A DNA stretch of 64,000 nucleotides from Streptomyces sp. CB02056 (lineage in GTDB: Bacteria; Actinomycetota; Actinomycetes; Streptomycetales; Streptomycetaceae). The DNA is taken from positions 372,001 through 436,000 of the forward strand of contig NZ_LIPD01000001.1 in the NCBI RefSeq assembly GCF_001905545.1. The letters are read 5' to 3'. Shown piece after piece: positions 33,602 through 43,283 of this stretch (the stretch's first letter is position 1; each line of letters opens with the position of its first letter). The position numbers were made by a program, and so were the translations under genes. The notes under the pieces were generated by a model that had not been told where the DNA came from, searched no databases, and was given only the letters and a program-made list of their open reading frames with translations.

Positions 33602-34297
33602 ATGGAAGCCGGCAGCAGGTGGACGACCTGGTGGCAGAAGCGTGATCGTCAGCGGGCGGGGGGCCCGGACGGGCCGGCCGCCGACCTCGATCAGCTGCTC
33701 GGCGCGGCCCGCGCCGGATTCCCGCTCGCGCCCGCCGCCCACCCGGCCGGCTACCGGTGCTCCTGTGACCGGGTGGCCTGTCCGGCCCCGGCGCAGCACC
33801 CGGTCTCCTTCGCCTGGCAGACCCAGGCCACCACCGACCCGGAGCAGCTCTCCCGCTGGCTCTCCCGTGATCCGGAGGCGAACTTCATCACCGCCACCGG
33901 CCGGGTGCACGACGTGCTGGACGTCCCGGCGGAGGCCGGACGGCTGGCGCTGGAGCGGCTGACGGCGCTGGGCGTCGAGGGCCCCGTCGCCGCCGTCGGC
34001 GAGGACCGCTACCTCTTCTTCACCGCCACCCGCGGCACCCCGCAGGACGAGGACGAGTGGTGGCCGAGCGCGCTCGACTCCACCCCGGACACCATGTCCG
34101 AGCACCCCGGCCTGCGCTGGCACTGCCGCGGCTCGTACACCCTGCTGCCGCCGGCCGCGCTGCCGGACGGCTCCCACGTGCGGTGGCTGCGCGGGCCCGA
34201 GCAGCCGCTGCCGGACCCGCTGCGCGTCCTGGACGTGCTCACCGACGCCTGCACCGAGGTGGGCGCCGTCGCCGAGGAGCAGTGGCTGATCGGCTAG
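33602..34297 (+). CDS. Stand-alone Prim-Pol domain protein
   Basis: 231 aa from the ATG at 33602, with GGAAGGGG upstream. It resembles the N-terminal bifunctional DNA primase/polymerase (Prim-Pol) domain of plasmid and phage replication proteins. RCSCDRVACPAPAQHPV supplies the zinc-stem Cys residues, and ITATGRVHDVLDVP sits where the active-site acidic motif is expected but shows V-L-D in place of the usual DxD. SYTLLPPAALPDGSHVRWL corresponds to the closing strand block. With a degenerate acidic site it may have lost polymerase activity. Such orphan copies are widespread in Streptomyces chromosomes; no replication or helicase gene is nearby. Confidence 0.8.
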   Translation: MEAGSRWTTWWQKRDRQRAGGPDGPAADLDQLLGAARAGFPLAPAAHPAGYRCSCDRVACPAPAQHPVSFAWQTQATTDPEQLSRWLSRDPEANFITATGRVHDVLDVPAEAGRLALERLTALGVEGPVAAVGEDRYLFFTATRGTPQDEDEWWPSALDSTPDTMSEHPGLRWHCRGSYTLLPPAALPDGSHVRWLRGPEQPLPDPLRVLDVLTDACTEVGAVAEEQWLIG

Positions 34298-34319
34298 GGC
34301 GCCCACCGGGCCGGGTGGG

Positions 34320-35165
34320 TCACGGCAGGGTGAGGACCTCCGCGCCGGTCGGCGTGACCACCAGGGTGTGCTCGAACTGGGCGGTGCGCTTGCGGTCCTT
34401 GGTGACGACCGTCCAGCCGTCCGGCCAGATCTCGTAGTCGTAGGTGCCCAGGGTCAGCATCGGCTCGATGGTGAAGGTCATGCCCGGCTTGATCACCTCG
34501 GTGGCCCGCTCGCTGTCGTAGTGCGGGATGATCAGGCCGGAGTGGAACGACGTGTTGATGCCGTGTCCGGTGAAGTCCCGCACCACGCCGTAGCCGAAGC
34601 GCTTGGCGTAGGACTCGATGACCCGCCCGATGACGTTGATCTGACGACCCGGCTTGACCGCCTTGATCGCCCGGTCGAGGGATTCCCGGGTGCGCTCGAC
34701 CAGCAGCCGGGACTCCTCGTCCACGTCGCCGACCAGGTAGGTGGCGTTGAGGTCGCCGTGCACCCCGTGGATGTAGGCGGTGGCGTCGATGTTGACGATG
34801 TCGCCGTCCTGGAGCACGGTCGAGTCCGGGATGCCGTGGCAGATCACCTCGTTGATCGAGGTGCAGACGGACTTGGGGAAGCCCCGGTAGCCGAGGTCGG
34901 ACGGGTAGGCGCCGTGGTCGCACATGTAGGCGTGGGCGACGGCGTCCAGCGCGTCGGTGGTGACGCCGGGGGCGATCAGCTTGGCCGCCTCCGCCATCGC
35001 CCGGGCGGCGATCCCGCTCGCGATCCGCATCTTCTCGATCGTCTCGGCGGTCTGCACCTCGGGCCCGGTGTACGGCGTCGGCGCGGGCTTGCCGACGTAC
35101 TCGGGGCGCGCGATGTGCGCCGGGACCTTGCGGGTGGGGGACTGGATGCCGGGTACGAGAGCCAT
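34320..35165 (-). CDS. map: Methionine aminopeptidase, type I
   Basis: 281 aa from the ATG at 35163-35165. The metal ligands are seen in [24 protein letters not shown] (Asp, Asp), [14 protein letters not shown] (His), [12 protein letters not shown] (Glu) and the C-terminal [10 protein letters not shown] (Glu). The substrate-pocket His is in VICHGIPDS. The N-terminal ~40 residues with [16 protein letters not shown] are the usual actinobacterial extension of MapA. The enzyme removes initiator Met from nascent proteins. It is transcribed away from the following small gene. Confidence 0.96.
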   Translation of the reverse strand: MALVPGIQSPTRKVPAHIARPEYVGKPAPTPYTGPEVQTAETIEKMRIASGIAARAMAEAAKLIAPGVTTDALDAVAHAYMCDHGAYPSDLGYRGFPKSVCTSINEVICHGIPDSTVLQDGDIVNIDATAYIHGVHGDLNATYLVGDVDEESRLLVERTRESLDRAIKAVKPGRQINVIGRVIESYAKRFGYGVVRDFTGHGINTSFHSGLIIPHYDSERATEVIKPGMTFTIEPMLTLGTYDYEIWPDGWTVVTKDRKRTAQFEHTLVVTPTGAEVLTLP

Positions 35166-35298
35166 GCCGCGAGTCTAGTCGTCGGGCTCCGCGGCCCCGG
35201 GTGGTGTGCGGCCGACCCCGGGTGGTGTGCGGCCGGGCCCGGGGCGGGGAATGATCGGTACCGACCCATCCTTCTGGCCTTCTGAACGGGAGAGCGTC

Positions 35299-35526
35299 AT
35301 GCCCCTCGGATTCAACCGCAAGCCGACCGGCAAACCCGGCGAGTGGTTCTACTGCATCAAGCACAACAAGGTCGAAGAGGGCCCGGAGTGCCCGGCGAAG
35401 GACCGCCTGGGCCCGTACGGCAGCCCCGAGGAGGCCGCCCAGGCGCTGCGGATCGCGGACGAGCGCAACCGCGAGTGGCGGAACGACCCGCGCTGGAGCG
35501 ACCGGCCCAAGGACGACGCCGAGTAA
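35299..35526 (+). CDS. Small conserved hypothetical protein
   Basis: 75 aa from the ATG at 35299, with ACGGGAGAG upstream. The chain has FYCIKHNKVEEGPECPAKDRLGPYG with two Cys spaced widely, and a helical charged tail (EEAAQALRIADERNREWRND). Related short proteins beside map are conserved across Streptomyces. No function known. Confidence 0.78.
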   Translation: MPLGFNRKPTGKPGEWFYCIKHNKVEEGPECPAKDRLGPYGSPEEAAQALRIADERNREWRNDPRWSDRPKDDAE

Positions 35527-35555
35527 CCACGGCGGGACCCCGATCCCGACCCCGG

Positions 35556-36893
35556 TCAGGCGGTCGGCGCGGCCTCCCGTGCGGCGCGCTCGTGCTCGGC
35601 GCGCACGGCCGCGGCGTTCGGGTCGGTGCGGTCGTCGTAGGCGAGCAGCTTCGGGAGGGCGGCGGCGACCGCGAGCACGGCGACGACGCAGGCGGCACCG
35701 CCCGCCCAGACGGCGGCGCGCACGCCGACCAGCCCGGCCATGGTGCCGGCCCGGACCTGGCCGAGCTGCGGGCCGACGGAGTAGCTGAGCAGTTCCACGC
35801 CGGCCATCCGGCCGCGCAGCTCGTCGGGGATGGACTGGTTCCACATGGTCGAGCGGGCGAGCCCGCTGATCTCGTCGGCGCCGCCGGCCAGCGCCAGGCC
35901 GAGCAGCACCAGCCCGATGTGCGCGGTGAGCCCGGCGAGCGCCATCGCCGCGCCCCAGCCGACGGCGGCGACCACCAGCAGCCGCCCGTGCCGGTGGACG
36001 CGGGAGGTCCAGCCGCTGGTCGCGCCGACCAGCAGGGCGCCGAGGGCGGAGGCCGCGTACATCGGGCCGAGCGCCCAGTCCGCCCCCAACTCCGAGGCCA
36101 GGAACGGGAAGACGGCCACCGGGTAGGCGAACAGCATGGCGCAGACGTCGATCGCGTAGGTGCCGAGCAGGTCCTTGCGGCTCCACGCGTAGCGGACCCC
36201 GGTGAGCACCGCCCGGACGGACGGCCGTTCGGCGCCGGTGGGCGGCGGCACCGCCTTGATCCGGACGAGCAGCAGCAGCGAGAGGGCGAAGGAGAGGACG
36301 TCCAGCGCGTACGCGGTCTGCACCCCGGCGAAGGCCACCACGACACCGGCCAGCGCCGGGCCGGCCACCGAAGCGGCGTTGTGGTACAGCGACCTGAGGG
36401 CGAACGCCGCGGTCAGGTGCTGGTGCGGGACGAGCCGGGGGAGGAGCGAGTCCAGCGCCGGGCGCTGGATGCCGTCGGCGGCCGCGACCAGCGCGGCGAC
36501 CAGGTAGATCGGCCAGAGCAGCGGGTGCGGCAGCAGGGCGTTGACCAGCAGCAGCCCGGCCAGCAGGCCGAGCGCGACCTCCGCCCGCAGCACCAGCTTC
36601 CGGCGGTCCAGGGCGTCGGCGAGGGCGCCGCCCCACAGGCCGAAGACGATCAGCGGCACCAGTTCGACGGCGCCGATCAGGCCGACCGCGAAGGAGGACC
36701 CGGTGAGTTCCTTGATCTGCATCGGCACGGCGACGAGGGTCAGGAAGCCGCCGAAACTGGTGACGCAGCCGGAGGTCCACAGGTAGCGGAAGTCGCGCGA
36801 GGCGCGCCAGGGCGACAGGTCGGGCGTCAGCGAGCGCAGCAGCCTCCGGGCGCGCCCGGGCACGGGGGGATGCGGGGGTTCGTCGACGTTCAC
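35556..36893 (-). CDS. MFS transporter (12-TM, enterobactin-exporter-like)
   Basis: 445 aa from the GTG at 36891-36893. About 12 hydrophobic helices; the motif A-like loop is GGALADALDRRKLVL, and conserved blocks include FRYLWTSGCVTSFGGFLT at the N-terminus and MWNQSIPDELRGRMAGVELL in the second half. It belongs to the MFS_3/EntS-like group, which exports siderophores, macrolides or other small molecules. Substrate unknown. The gene ends 30 bp from the convergent small gene at 35526. Confidence 0.9.
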   Translation of the reverse strand: MNVDEPPHPPVPGRARRLLRSLTPDLSPWRASRDFRYLWTSGCVTSFGGFLTLVAVPMQIKELTGSSFAVGLIGAVELVPLIVFGLWGGALADALDRRKLVLRAEVALGLLAGLLLVNALLPHPLLWPIYLVAALVAAADGIQRPALDSLLPRLVPHQHLTAAFALRSLYHNAASVAGPALAGVVVAFAGVQTAYALDVLSFALSLLLLVRIKAVPPPTGAERPSVRAVLTGVRYAWSRKDLLGTYAIDVCAMLFAYPVAVFPFLASELGADWALGPMYAASALGALLVGATSGWTSRVHRHGRLLVVAAVGWGAAMALAGLTAHIGLVLLGLALAGGADEISGLARSTMWNQSIPDELRGRMAGVELLSYSVGPQLGQVRAGTMAGLVGVRAAVWAGGAACVVAVLAVAAALPKLLAYDDRTDPNAAAVRAEHERAAREAAPTA

Positions 36894-36979
36894 GAACCGT
36901 CATCCTCGGGTGGCGGCCACCGCTTCCGCAAAGGGTTTTCGACCGGGGCGTGAACTTTTCGGCCGGGTGGTGAACAGGG

Positions 36980-37681
36980 TCACCAGCGGGTGATCGCGGG
37001 CCCCGAGGCCAGCCGCCCGGCGAGGTCGGCGAGCCGGTCCCGGACGGAGCGGCGGCCGGTCCGCTGCCCGGCGGCGACGCTGACCAGGTGCTGGGCGAGG
37101 TCGAACGGCCCCTCGGCGGCGGTGCCGACGGTCAGCCGCTCGTGCGCGAGCCGGCGGAGTTCGTCGAGGCCGTGGGGTTCGCCACGGCCACTGGAACCAC
37201 CGGTCCCGCCGGACGCACCGGTCCCGTCGGGTGCGGCGAGCCCGTCCGGCCCGTCCGACTCGTCGGCGTCAGCGGAGCCCCCGTCCAGCGCGAGCACGGT
37301 CGCGCCGCGCCGCCGGGCGTCGTGCACCCGCTCCAGCAGCGCGGCGCCGGCCGCCCGGGGGACCACCACCAGCACGGTGTCGCCGCGCCCGGCCTCGGTG
37401 AGCCGCCGCAGGTCGTGGGTCAGGTGGGCCGGGGCGTCGGCCGGCGGGCTGTGCCGCAGCAGGGTGGGCGCCAGCCGGGGGACGTCCGACCAGGCGGCCT
37501 CGTCGTCCAGGTGGGCGGCCAGGTGCCAGGGTTCGTACGCCTCGGTGCCGACCAGCAGCAGCCCGCTCGCGCTGCGCCGTTCCACGGAGCGGCGCAGCGC
37601 GCCGGCGAAGCCGCCGACCTCCTCCAGCCAGCCCGTTCCCGTCAGCCGTTCCCGGAGTGCCGAAACTCTCACCGCGTCCAT
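36980..37681 (-). CDS. Hypothetical protein with Rossmann-like core
   Basis: 233 aa from the ATG at 37679-37681 (MDAVRVSALRERL). The pattern of buried strands (LLLVGTEAYEPWHLAAHL, DTVLVVVPRAAGAALLERV, RGATVLALDG) suggests an alpha/beta fold. A Gly/Ser/Asp-rich insertion, about residues 138-172, separates the last strand from a helical C-terminus (LRRLAHERLTVGT). No known motif. It is divergent from the F420 reductase gene by 47 bp, so the promoters share that gap. Confidence 0.7.
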   Translation of the reverse strand: MDAVRVSALRERLTGTGWLEEVGGFAGALRRSVERRSASGLLLVGTEAYEPWHLAAHLDDEAAWSDVPRLAPTLLRHSPPADAPAHLTHDLRRLTEAGRGDTVLVVVPRAAGAALLERVHDARRRGATVLALDGGSADADESDGPDGLAAPDGTGASGGTGGSSGRGEPHGLDELRRLAHERLTVGTAAEGPFDLAQHLVSVAAGQRTGRRSVRDRLADLAGRLASGPAITRW

Positions 37682-37728
37682 GCGGGCCAGGATGTCCCGC
37701 CGGGCCGGGGATTTGGCAGGATCGGCCC

Positions 37729-38421
37729 ATGACTTCCCTCGATTCAGCGACAAACCCGGCCCACGAGGTCCCGGACGTCTCCCAGCTGGTGGTCGGTGTC
37801 CTCGGTGGCACCGGCGACCAGGGGCGAGGACTCGCCCTGCGGCTGGCCAAGGCCGGCCAGCAGGTGATCATCGGCTCCCGCGACGCCGCCCGGGCCGAGG
37901 CCTCGGCGGCCGCGCTGGGCCTCGGCGTGCGCGGCGCCGACAACGCCACCGTCGCCCGGGAGAGCGACGTGGTGATCATCGCGGTCCCGTGGGACGGCCA
38001 CGCCGCCACCCTGACCGCGCTGCGCGAGGAGCTCGCGGGCAAGATCGTCGTCGACTGCGTCAACCCGCTGGGCTTCGACAAGCAGGGCGCGTACGCGCTG
38101 AAGCCGGAGGAGGGCAGCGCCGCCGAGCAGGCCGCCGCGCTGCTGCCGGACTCCCGGGTCACCGCCGCGTTCCACCACCTCTCGGCGGTGCTGCTGCAGG
38201 ACGAGTCGGTGGAGAGCATCGACACCGACGTCATGGTGCTCGGCGACGACCGGGAGGCCACCGACGTCGTCCGGGGCCTGGCCGCGCGCATCCCCGGGAT
38301 GCGCGGCATCTTCGCGGGCCGGCTGCGCAACGCCCACCAGGTCGAGGCGCTGGTCGCCAACCTGATCTCGGTCAACCGCCGCTACAAGGCCCACGCGGGC
38401 CTGCGGATCACCGACGTCTGA
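37729..38421 (+). CDS. npdG: NADPH-dependent F420 reductase
   Basis: 230 aa from the ATG at 37729, with GGCAGGA upstream. The NADPH site is VGVLGGTGDQGRGLALRLAK with SRDAARAEA for phosphate binding. VIIAVPWDGHAATL and VDCVNPLGFDK, and the active-site region AFHHLSAVLLQD, match the Fno/NpdG family. It exchanges hydride between NADPH and coenzyme F420 and so supplies reduced F420 for actinomycete redox enzymes. Complete in length. Confidence 0.93.
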   Translation: MTSLDSATNPAHEVPDVSQLVVGVLGGTGDQGRGLALRLAKAGQQVIIGSRDAARAEASAAALGLGVRGADNATVARESDVVIIAVPWDGHAATLTALREELAGKIVVDCVNPLGFDKQGAYALKPEEGSAAEQAAALLPDSRVTAAFHHLSAVLLQDESVESIDTDVMVLGDDREATDVVRGLAARIPGMRGIFAGRLRNAHQVEALVANLISVNRRYKAHAGLRITDV

Positions 38422-38539
38422 GCGGATCCGGGCAGAGGCGTGTCGACCTCACCCCTGGACCCGGTCCGGAGGTGAGGTCGGCGACAATGGGTGGCGGCCG
38501 TGACCCGGCCGCCCGCACCCGTTCTAGGAGCCCTCCGCC

Positions 38540-38728
38540 ATGCCTCGCACGTCCCGCTTCGCCCTGGCCGCCGTCGTCCTCGCGCTCGTGGCCCTGGTGG
38601 TCTCGCTGGTCCAGGGCTTCTGGCTGGGCCTGATCTGGCTGCCGCTGGCCGGCGTGGCCAGCAACGTGCTGTGGATGGACCGCCGCCGGGCCAGGATCGC
38701 CGCCGCGACCGCGGCCGCCGCCGAGTAG
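38540..38728 (+). CDS. Small two-helix membrane protein
   Basis: 62 aa from the ATG at 38540 with AGGAG 10 bases upstream. Two hydrophobic helices (FALAAVVLALVALVVSLV and LIWLPLAGVASNVLWM) and a basic, Ala-rich tail (DRRRARIAAATAAAAE). No known family; a typical small streptomycete membrane protein. It ends 19 bp from the convergent site-2 protease gene. Confidence 0.7.
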   Translation: MPRTSRFALAAVVLALVALVVSLVQGFWLGLIWLPLAGVASNVLWMDRRRARIAAATAAAAE

Positions 38729-38747
38729 CGCCGGCCGCCGAGCAGGG

Positions 38748-39563
38748 CTAGTTCTTCCAGAAGCTGAACAGGTACCGGCCGAGCGTCGCGTAGTCCTGGT
38801 CCACGCCGAACAGGTTCATCAGGCCGTGGACGATCCCGAAGAAGAACTCGTTCACCTGGGGCTGCCACAGCAGCGCGAACACCGCGAGCATCCCGTACGG
38901 CGCGAACGGCTCGATCGCGCGCCGGGTCTGGTACGACAGCCAGGGCTCGACGATGCCGTAGCCGTCCAGCCCGGGCACCGGCAGCAGGTTCAGCACCGCC
39001 GCGCTCAGCTGGAGGAAGCCGAGGAAGCCCAGCGCGCCGGAGAACGGCGAGATGATCAGCTCGTGGCCCTCCCAGAACGCGTGCACGGTCGGGTCGTCCA
39101 GCCAGCCCGCGCCGATCGGGACCAGCAGCGCCGCCGCGATGAGCAGGTTGACCAGCGGGCCGGCCGCCGAGATCAGGCTGTGCTTGAGCCGGCCCTGGAT
39201 GCGGTGCCGCTCGATCCAGACCGAGCCGCCGGGCAGGCCGATGCCGCCGAGGATCACGAAGACGATCGGCAGCACGAAGCTGAGCAGCACGTTGGCGTAC
39301 TTCAGCGGGTTGAGCGTGAGGTAGCCCTTGGCGCCGACGGAGATGTCGCCGCCGTGCAGCGCGGTGCGCGCGTGGGCGTACTCGTGCAGGCAGAGCGAGA
39401 CCATCCAGCCCGCGACCACGAACAGGAACACCCCGAACGAGGCGTTGCCGTAGCCCTGGTACACCGCCCAGCCGGAGGTGCCGAGGACGGCCAGGAGCAC
39501 CCAGAACACCGGGCTGATCCGGCGGTCCTCGCTGCGGGAGCGCGGCGTGGCGGCGAAGGTCAT
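38748..39563 (-). CDS. Site-2 protease family (M50) membrane metalloprotease
   Basis: 271 aa from the ATG at 39561-39563. HExxH lies in SLCLHEYAHARTALHGGD (about residues 59-76), and the third zinc ligand is in LLPVPGLDGYGIV (NPxPG-D type). ISAAGPLVNLLIAAAL is the standard block after the first motif. Five to six membrane helices are visible. The family cleaves within membranes, for example on anti-sigma factors; this short form without PDZ domain resembles the rhomboid-like 'zinc metalloprotease' of actinobacteria. Substrate unknown. Confidence 0.9.
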   Translation of the reverse strand: MTFAATPRSRSEDRRISPVFWVLLAVLGTSGWAVYQGYGNASFGVFLFVVAGWMVSLCLHEYAHARTALHGGDISVGAKGYLTLNPLKYANVLLSFVLPIVFVILGGIGLPGGSVWIERHRIQGRLKHSLISAAGPLVNLLIAAALLVPIGAGWLDDPTVHAFWEGHELIISPFSGALGFLGFLQLSAAVLNLLPVPGLDGYGIVEPWLSYQTRRAIEPFAPYGMLAVFALLWQPQVNEFFFGIVHGLMNLFGVDQDYATLGRYLFSFWKN

Positions 39564-39747
39564 GGTGTGGGTGCTCCGTGGGCAGAGGGAACGGGAAGGA
39601 CCGGCAGGGACCGATCATGCCGGGCGGGCCGGTGGCCGGACAAGCCGCCTCCGGTGAACGTCCGAGGGCCCGGGGTCGGTTCCGCCGGGGCGCCGGGCCC
39701 TGCACAATTGTGCGGCCCTTCCCCCGCCGATCGACCAGAATGGTCCG

Positions 39748-42700
39748 GTGCACTACGGCATCCTCGGAACCACGACGGCCCACCACGACGACGGCACCCC
39801 GGTACCGATCGGCGGCGCCCGGCTACGGGCCCTGCTCGCGGCCCTGGCCCTCCGGCAGGGCCGGCCGGTGCCGGCCGACCTGCTGGTGGACGAGGTGTGG
39901 GAGGCCGAGCCGCCCCAGGACTCCTCCGCCGCGCTCCAGACCCTGGTCGGCCGGCTGCGCCGCACCATCGGCCGGGACGAGGTCGGCTCCGGCCCGGCCG
40001 GGTACTGGCTGACCGGTCCGGCCACCGACCTCGCCGACTTCCAGCGGCTGACCGGCGAGGGCCGCCGCGCCCTGGACACCGGGGACCACGCGCTCGCCGC
40101 CGAGCGGCTGGGCGCCGCCCTGGCGCTGTGGCGCGGCCCCGCGCTGGCCGACCTGCCGGACCGCACCGGCCCGGCCGTCCGGCTGGAGGCCCAGCGCGAG
40201 GAGGCCCGCCGCCACCGGATCACCGCCGACCTCGGCCTCGGCCGCGCGGCCGACCTGGTCGCCGAGCTGGCCGAGCTGTGCGAACGGCAGCCGCTGGACG
40301 AGTCGTTGCAGCTGCTGATGATCCGGGCGCTGCACGAGAGCGGACGGACGGCCGAGGCGCTGCGCCACTACGAGCGGACCAGGCGGGCCCTGGCCGAGGA
40401 GCTCGGCGCCGACCCGGGTCGCGGACTCCAGTCCCTGTACGCCGAGTTGCTCGCCCCGGAGACGCCGGAGCCGCTCCACGCCGCGCCCGCGCCCGCACCC
40501 GCCGCCGCCGCTCCCCAACTCCCGCGCGCCGTCGGCAACCTGCGCGGCCGACTGACCAGCTTCGTCGGCCGCGAGGACGATCTCGCCGCGCTGCGCGGGA
40601 TGCTGACGGACCGTCGGCTGGTGACGCTGACCGGCCCCGGCGGCTCCGGCAAGACCAGCCTCTCGACCGAGGCCGGGCGCGCCGAACAGGCCGCCGGGGG
40701 CTGGCCGGGCGGCGTCTGGGTGGCCGAACTCGCCCCGCTGGAGAGCCCGGACGCGGTGCCCGCCGCCGTGGTCTCGGCGCTCGGCCTGCGCGAGATCGTG
40801 CTGCACAGCACCAGCATGGTCGCCGAGGTGATCGAGAAGCGGGCCGAGGACCCGGTGCGCCGGCTGGTCGAGCACTGCGGCCACCGCCGGATGCTGCTCG
40901 TCCTGGACAACTGCGAGCACCTGATCCAGGCCGCCGCCGACCTCGCCGACGTCCTGCTCGCCGAGTGCCCCGGGCTGACGGTGCTCGCCACCAGCCGCGA
41001 GCCGCTGGGCGTGCCCGGGGAGACGGTGCTGCCGGTCGAGCCGCTGCCCGACCCGGTCGCGCTGCGGCTGTTCGTCGAGCGCGCCGCCGCCGCCCGTCCC
41101 GGCTTCGACCCGCAGGGCGACCCGGAGGCCTGCGCCGAGATCTGCCGCCGGCTGGACGGGCTGCCGCTGGCCATCGAACTGGCCGCGGCCCGGCTGCGGG
41201 TGATGACGGCGCGCCAGATAGCCGACCGGCTGGACGGCCGGTTCGCGCTGCTCACCGCGGGCAGCCGCACCCTGCTGCCGCGCCAGCAGACGCTGCGCGC
41301 GGTGGTCGACTGGAGCTGGGACCTGCTGGGCAAGCGGGAGCGGGCGGTGCTGCGCCGGCTCTCGGTGTTCGCGGGCGGCTGGCAGCTGGAGGACGCCGAG
41401 GCGGTCTGCGCCGACGGCGTCGAGGTGGCCCCCGGCGAGGTCGCCGACCTGCTGCTGTCGCTGGTCGACAAGTCCCTGCTGGTGGCCGACCTGGACGGGG
41501 CCAGCCTGCCGCGCTACCGGATGCTGGAGACCATCCACGAGTACGCGACCGAGCGCCTCGCCGGGTCCGCCGCCGAGCGCGCCGCCACCGAGGCCCGCCA
41601 CCTGGCGCACTTCCGCACCCTGCTCGCCGCCGCCGACGCGGAGATCCACGGCCCCCGGCAGCTGCACTGGCTGACGGTGCTGGAGCGCGAGCAGGACAAC
41701 ATCCGGACGGCGCTGCGCCGCGCGATCGACCTGCGGGACGAGGAGCAGGCGCTGCTCCTCGCCATCGGCATGAGCTGGTACTGGTCGCTGCGCGGCTACA
41801 GCATGGAGGCGCGCACCTGGTACACCGCGATCGCCGCGCTCGGCCCGGACCCGTTCGGCCCGGACGCCCCGCGGGCGGTGCCGCTGGAGCACGGCGTGCT
41901 GGCGTACGACCTGCCGCTGCCGACGGCGGTGGTCGAGGAGGCCCGCCGGCTGCTCGCGATGTTCCGGCTGATCGGGCTGTTCGAGGGCAACCTGGACGTC
42001 CTCGGGGACCCGGAGGCGATCGAGGTCGCCCAGCGGCTGATGGACGCCTACACCCCGGACCTGCCGCAGTCCTACCGCTTCCCGGCGCTGATGCGGGTGT
42101 TCGGCGCCTTCCTGGCCGGCCGCCTGGACATGATGAAGGACCTGATGGACGACGCCGTCCAGGGCTGCGAGCAGTACGGCGGGCCGAGCGACCTGGCGTT
42201 CATCCTGCAGGTCCGGGCCAGGATGATGAACGACTGGCCGAGCGGCGCCGAGCAGAGCATCGAGGACGGCGCCCGCTCGCTGGAGCTGTACGAGCAGTCG
42301 GGCGACCTCTGGGGGATCTCCCAGGCGCTGTCCGCGCACGGCGAGTCGCTGGCCAACCGGGGCGAGGCCGCGGCCGCCGCCGAGGCGTACGCGCGGGCGA
42401 TCGAGCTGATCGAGGAGCTGGGGGCGCCGCAGGAGGTGCCGATCCTGCGGGTGAACCTGGGCACCGCCCTGCTGGAGCAGGACATGGAGCACGGCGAGCG
42501 GGTCGTCCGCGAGGCGCTGGCCTCCATCGACACCCCGGGCCTCAACCAGGCCACCACCGGGGCGCTGATGTTCGGCCACCTGACGCTCTGCGGCATCCAC
42601 GCCCACCGCGGCGAGTTCGCGCAGGCGCTGGCCGAGCTGGACGAGCTGGACATAGTCCGGGTCGGCGGCTTCGCGCCGAGCCTGGTGACCGGGATGCTGA

Positions 42701-43098
42701 TGAGCGCCCGCGGCTGGATCACCGCCCGGGCCGGGGACCCGGAGGCGGGGCTCGACCTGCTGCGCGCCGGCTGGCGGCAGCTGCGGGCGGTGACGGCCGC
42801 GAGCGGCTTCGCCGAGCACATGACGGTCATGGTGGTGCCCGCGGTGACGGCGGTGCTGGGCAGCTTCGCCCAGCGCGACGGGGACCTCGGGCGGGCCCGG
42901 GCGGCGGCCGTGCTGGCCGGCGCCCACGGCGGGCTGAACGGCCCGAAGGGCGGCTACCTGGACCGGGTCGAGCGGGCGCGTTCGGAGGCGGCCCTGCGGG
43001 AGTCGCTGGGGGACGCGGGGTACGAGGAGGCCCGGGCCGGCGGGGTCGGGATGACCCAGGAGCAGGTCTTCGAGCTGCTGGAGGGGCTGCTCGGCTAG
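39748..43098 (+). CDS. AfsR/SARP-type regulator (BTAD, NB-ARC ATPase, TPR)
   Basis: 1116 aa from the GTG at 39748. The N-terminal OmpR-like winged helix is about 1-95 (LRALLAALALRQGRPVPADLLVDEVW), followed by the BTAD helices (to about 245). After an Ala/Pro linker comes the NB-ARC ATPase with Walker A GPGGSGKTSL (about 293-302), Walker B MLLVLDNCEHL and a GLPLAIELAAARL block. From about 580 to the end are TPR-like helices. The family switches on antibiotic clusters or stress genes by binding direct repeats. The next genes, convergent, encode a Drr-type exporter. No biosynthetic cluster is nearby. Confidence 0.93.
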   Translation: MHYGILGTTTAHHDDGTPVPIGGARLRALLAALALRQGRPVPADLLVDEVWEAEPPQDSSAALQTLVGRLRRTIGRDEVGSGPAGYWLTGPATDLADFQRLTGEGRRALDTGDHALAAERLGAALALWRGPALADLPDRTGPAVRLEAQREEARRHRITADLGLGRAADLVAELAELCERQPLDESLQLLMIRALHESGRTAEALRHYERTRRALAEELGADPGRGLQSLYAELLAPETPEPLHAAPAPAPAAAAPQLPRAVGNLRGRLTSFVGREDDLAALRGMLTDRRLVTLTGPGGSGKTSLSTEAGRAEQAAGGWPGGVWVAELAPLESPDAVPAAVVSALGLREIVLHSTSMVAEVIEKRAEDPVRRLVEHCGHRRMLLVLDNCEHLIQAAADLADVLLAECPGLTVLATSREPLGVPGETVLPVEPLPDPVALRLFVERAAAARPGFDPQGDPEACAEICRRLDGLPLAIELAAARLRVMTARQIADRLDGRFALLTAGSRTLLPRQQTLRAVVDWSWDLLGKRERAVLRRLSVFAGGWQLEDAEAVCADGVEVAPGEVADLLLSLVDKSLLVADLDGASLPRYRMLETIHEYATERLAGSAAERAATEARHLAHFRTLLAAADAEIHGPRQLHWLTVLEREQDNIRTALRRAIDLRDEEQALLLAIGMSWYWSLRGYSMEARTWYTAIAALGPDPFGPDAPRAVPLEHGVLAYDLPLPTAVVEEARRLLAMFRLIGLFEGNLDVLGDPEAIEVAQRLMDAYTPDLPQSYRFPALMRVFGAFLAGRLDMMKDLMDDAVQGCEQYGGPSDLAFILQVRARMMNDWPSGAEQSIEDGARSLELYEQSGDLWGISQALSAHGESLANRGEAAAAAEAYARAIELIEELGAPQEVPILRVNLGTALLEQDMEHGERVVREALASIDTPGLNQATTGALMFGHLTLCGIHAHRGEFAQALAELDELDIVRVGGFAPSLVTGMLMSARGWITARAGDPEAGLDLLRAGWRQLRAVTAASGFAEHMTVMVVPAVTAVLGSFAQRDGDLGRARAAAVLAGAHGGLNGPKGGYLDRVERARSEAALRESLGDAGYEEARAGGVGMTQEQVFELLEGLLG

Positions 43099-43283
43099 CC
43101 ACGGCGCGGTCGGGCCCGGGCGGTCGGATCCCGTACAGCCGGTGCCCGTACGGCCGGTGCCCGTCCCCTGGTCACCGGCCGCACGGGCCCGTACGGCGGC
43201 CGGCGCCTGTCCGGGGCGGCCGGCCGTCCTGCCCGGCGGCCTTCCCCGGCGAGGGCCGGGGGAGCCGACGGTGGTCATGGGGG

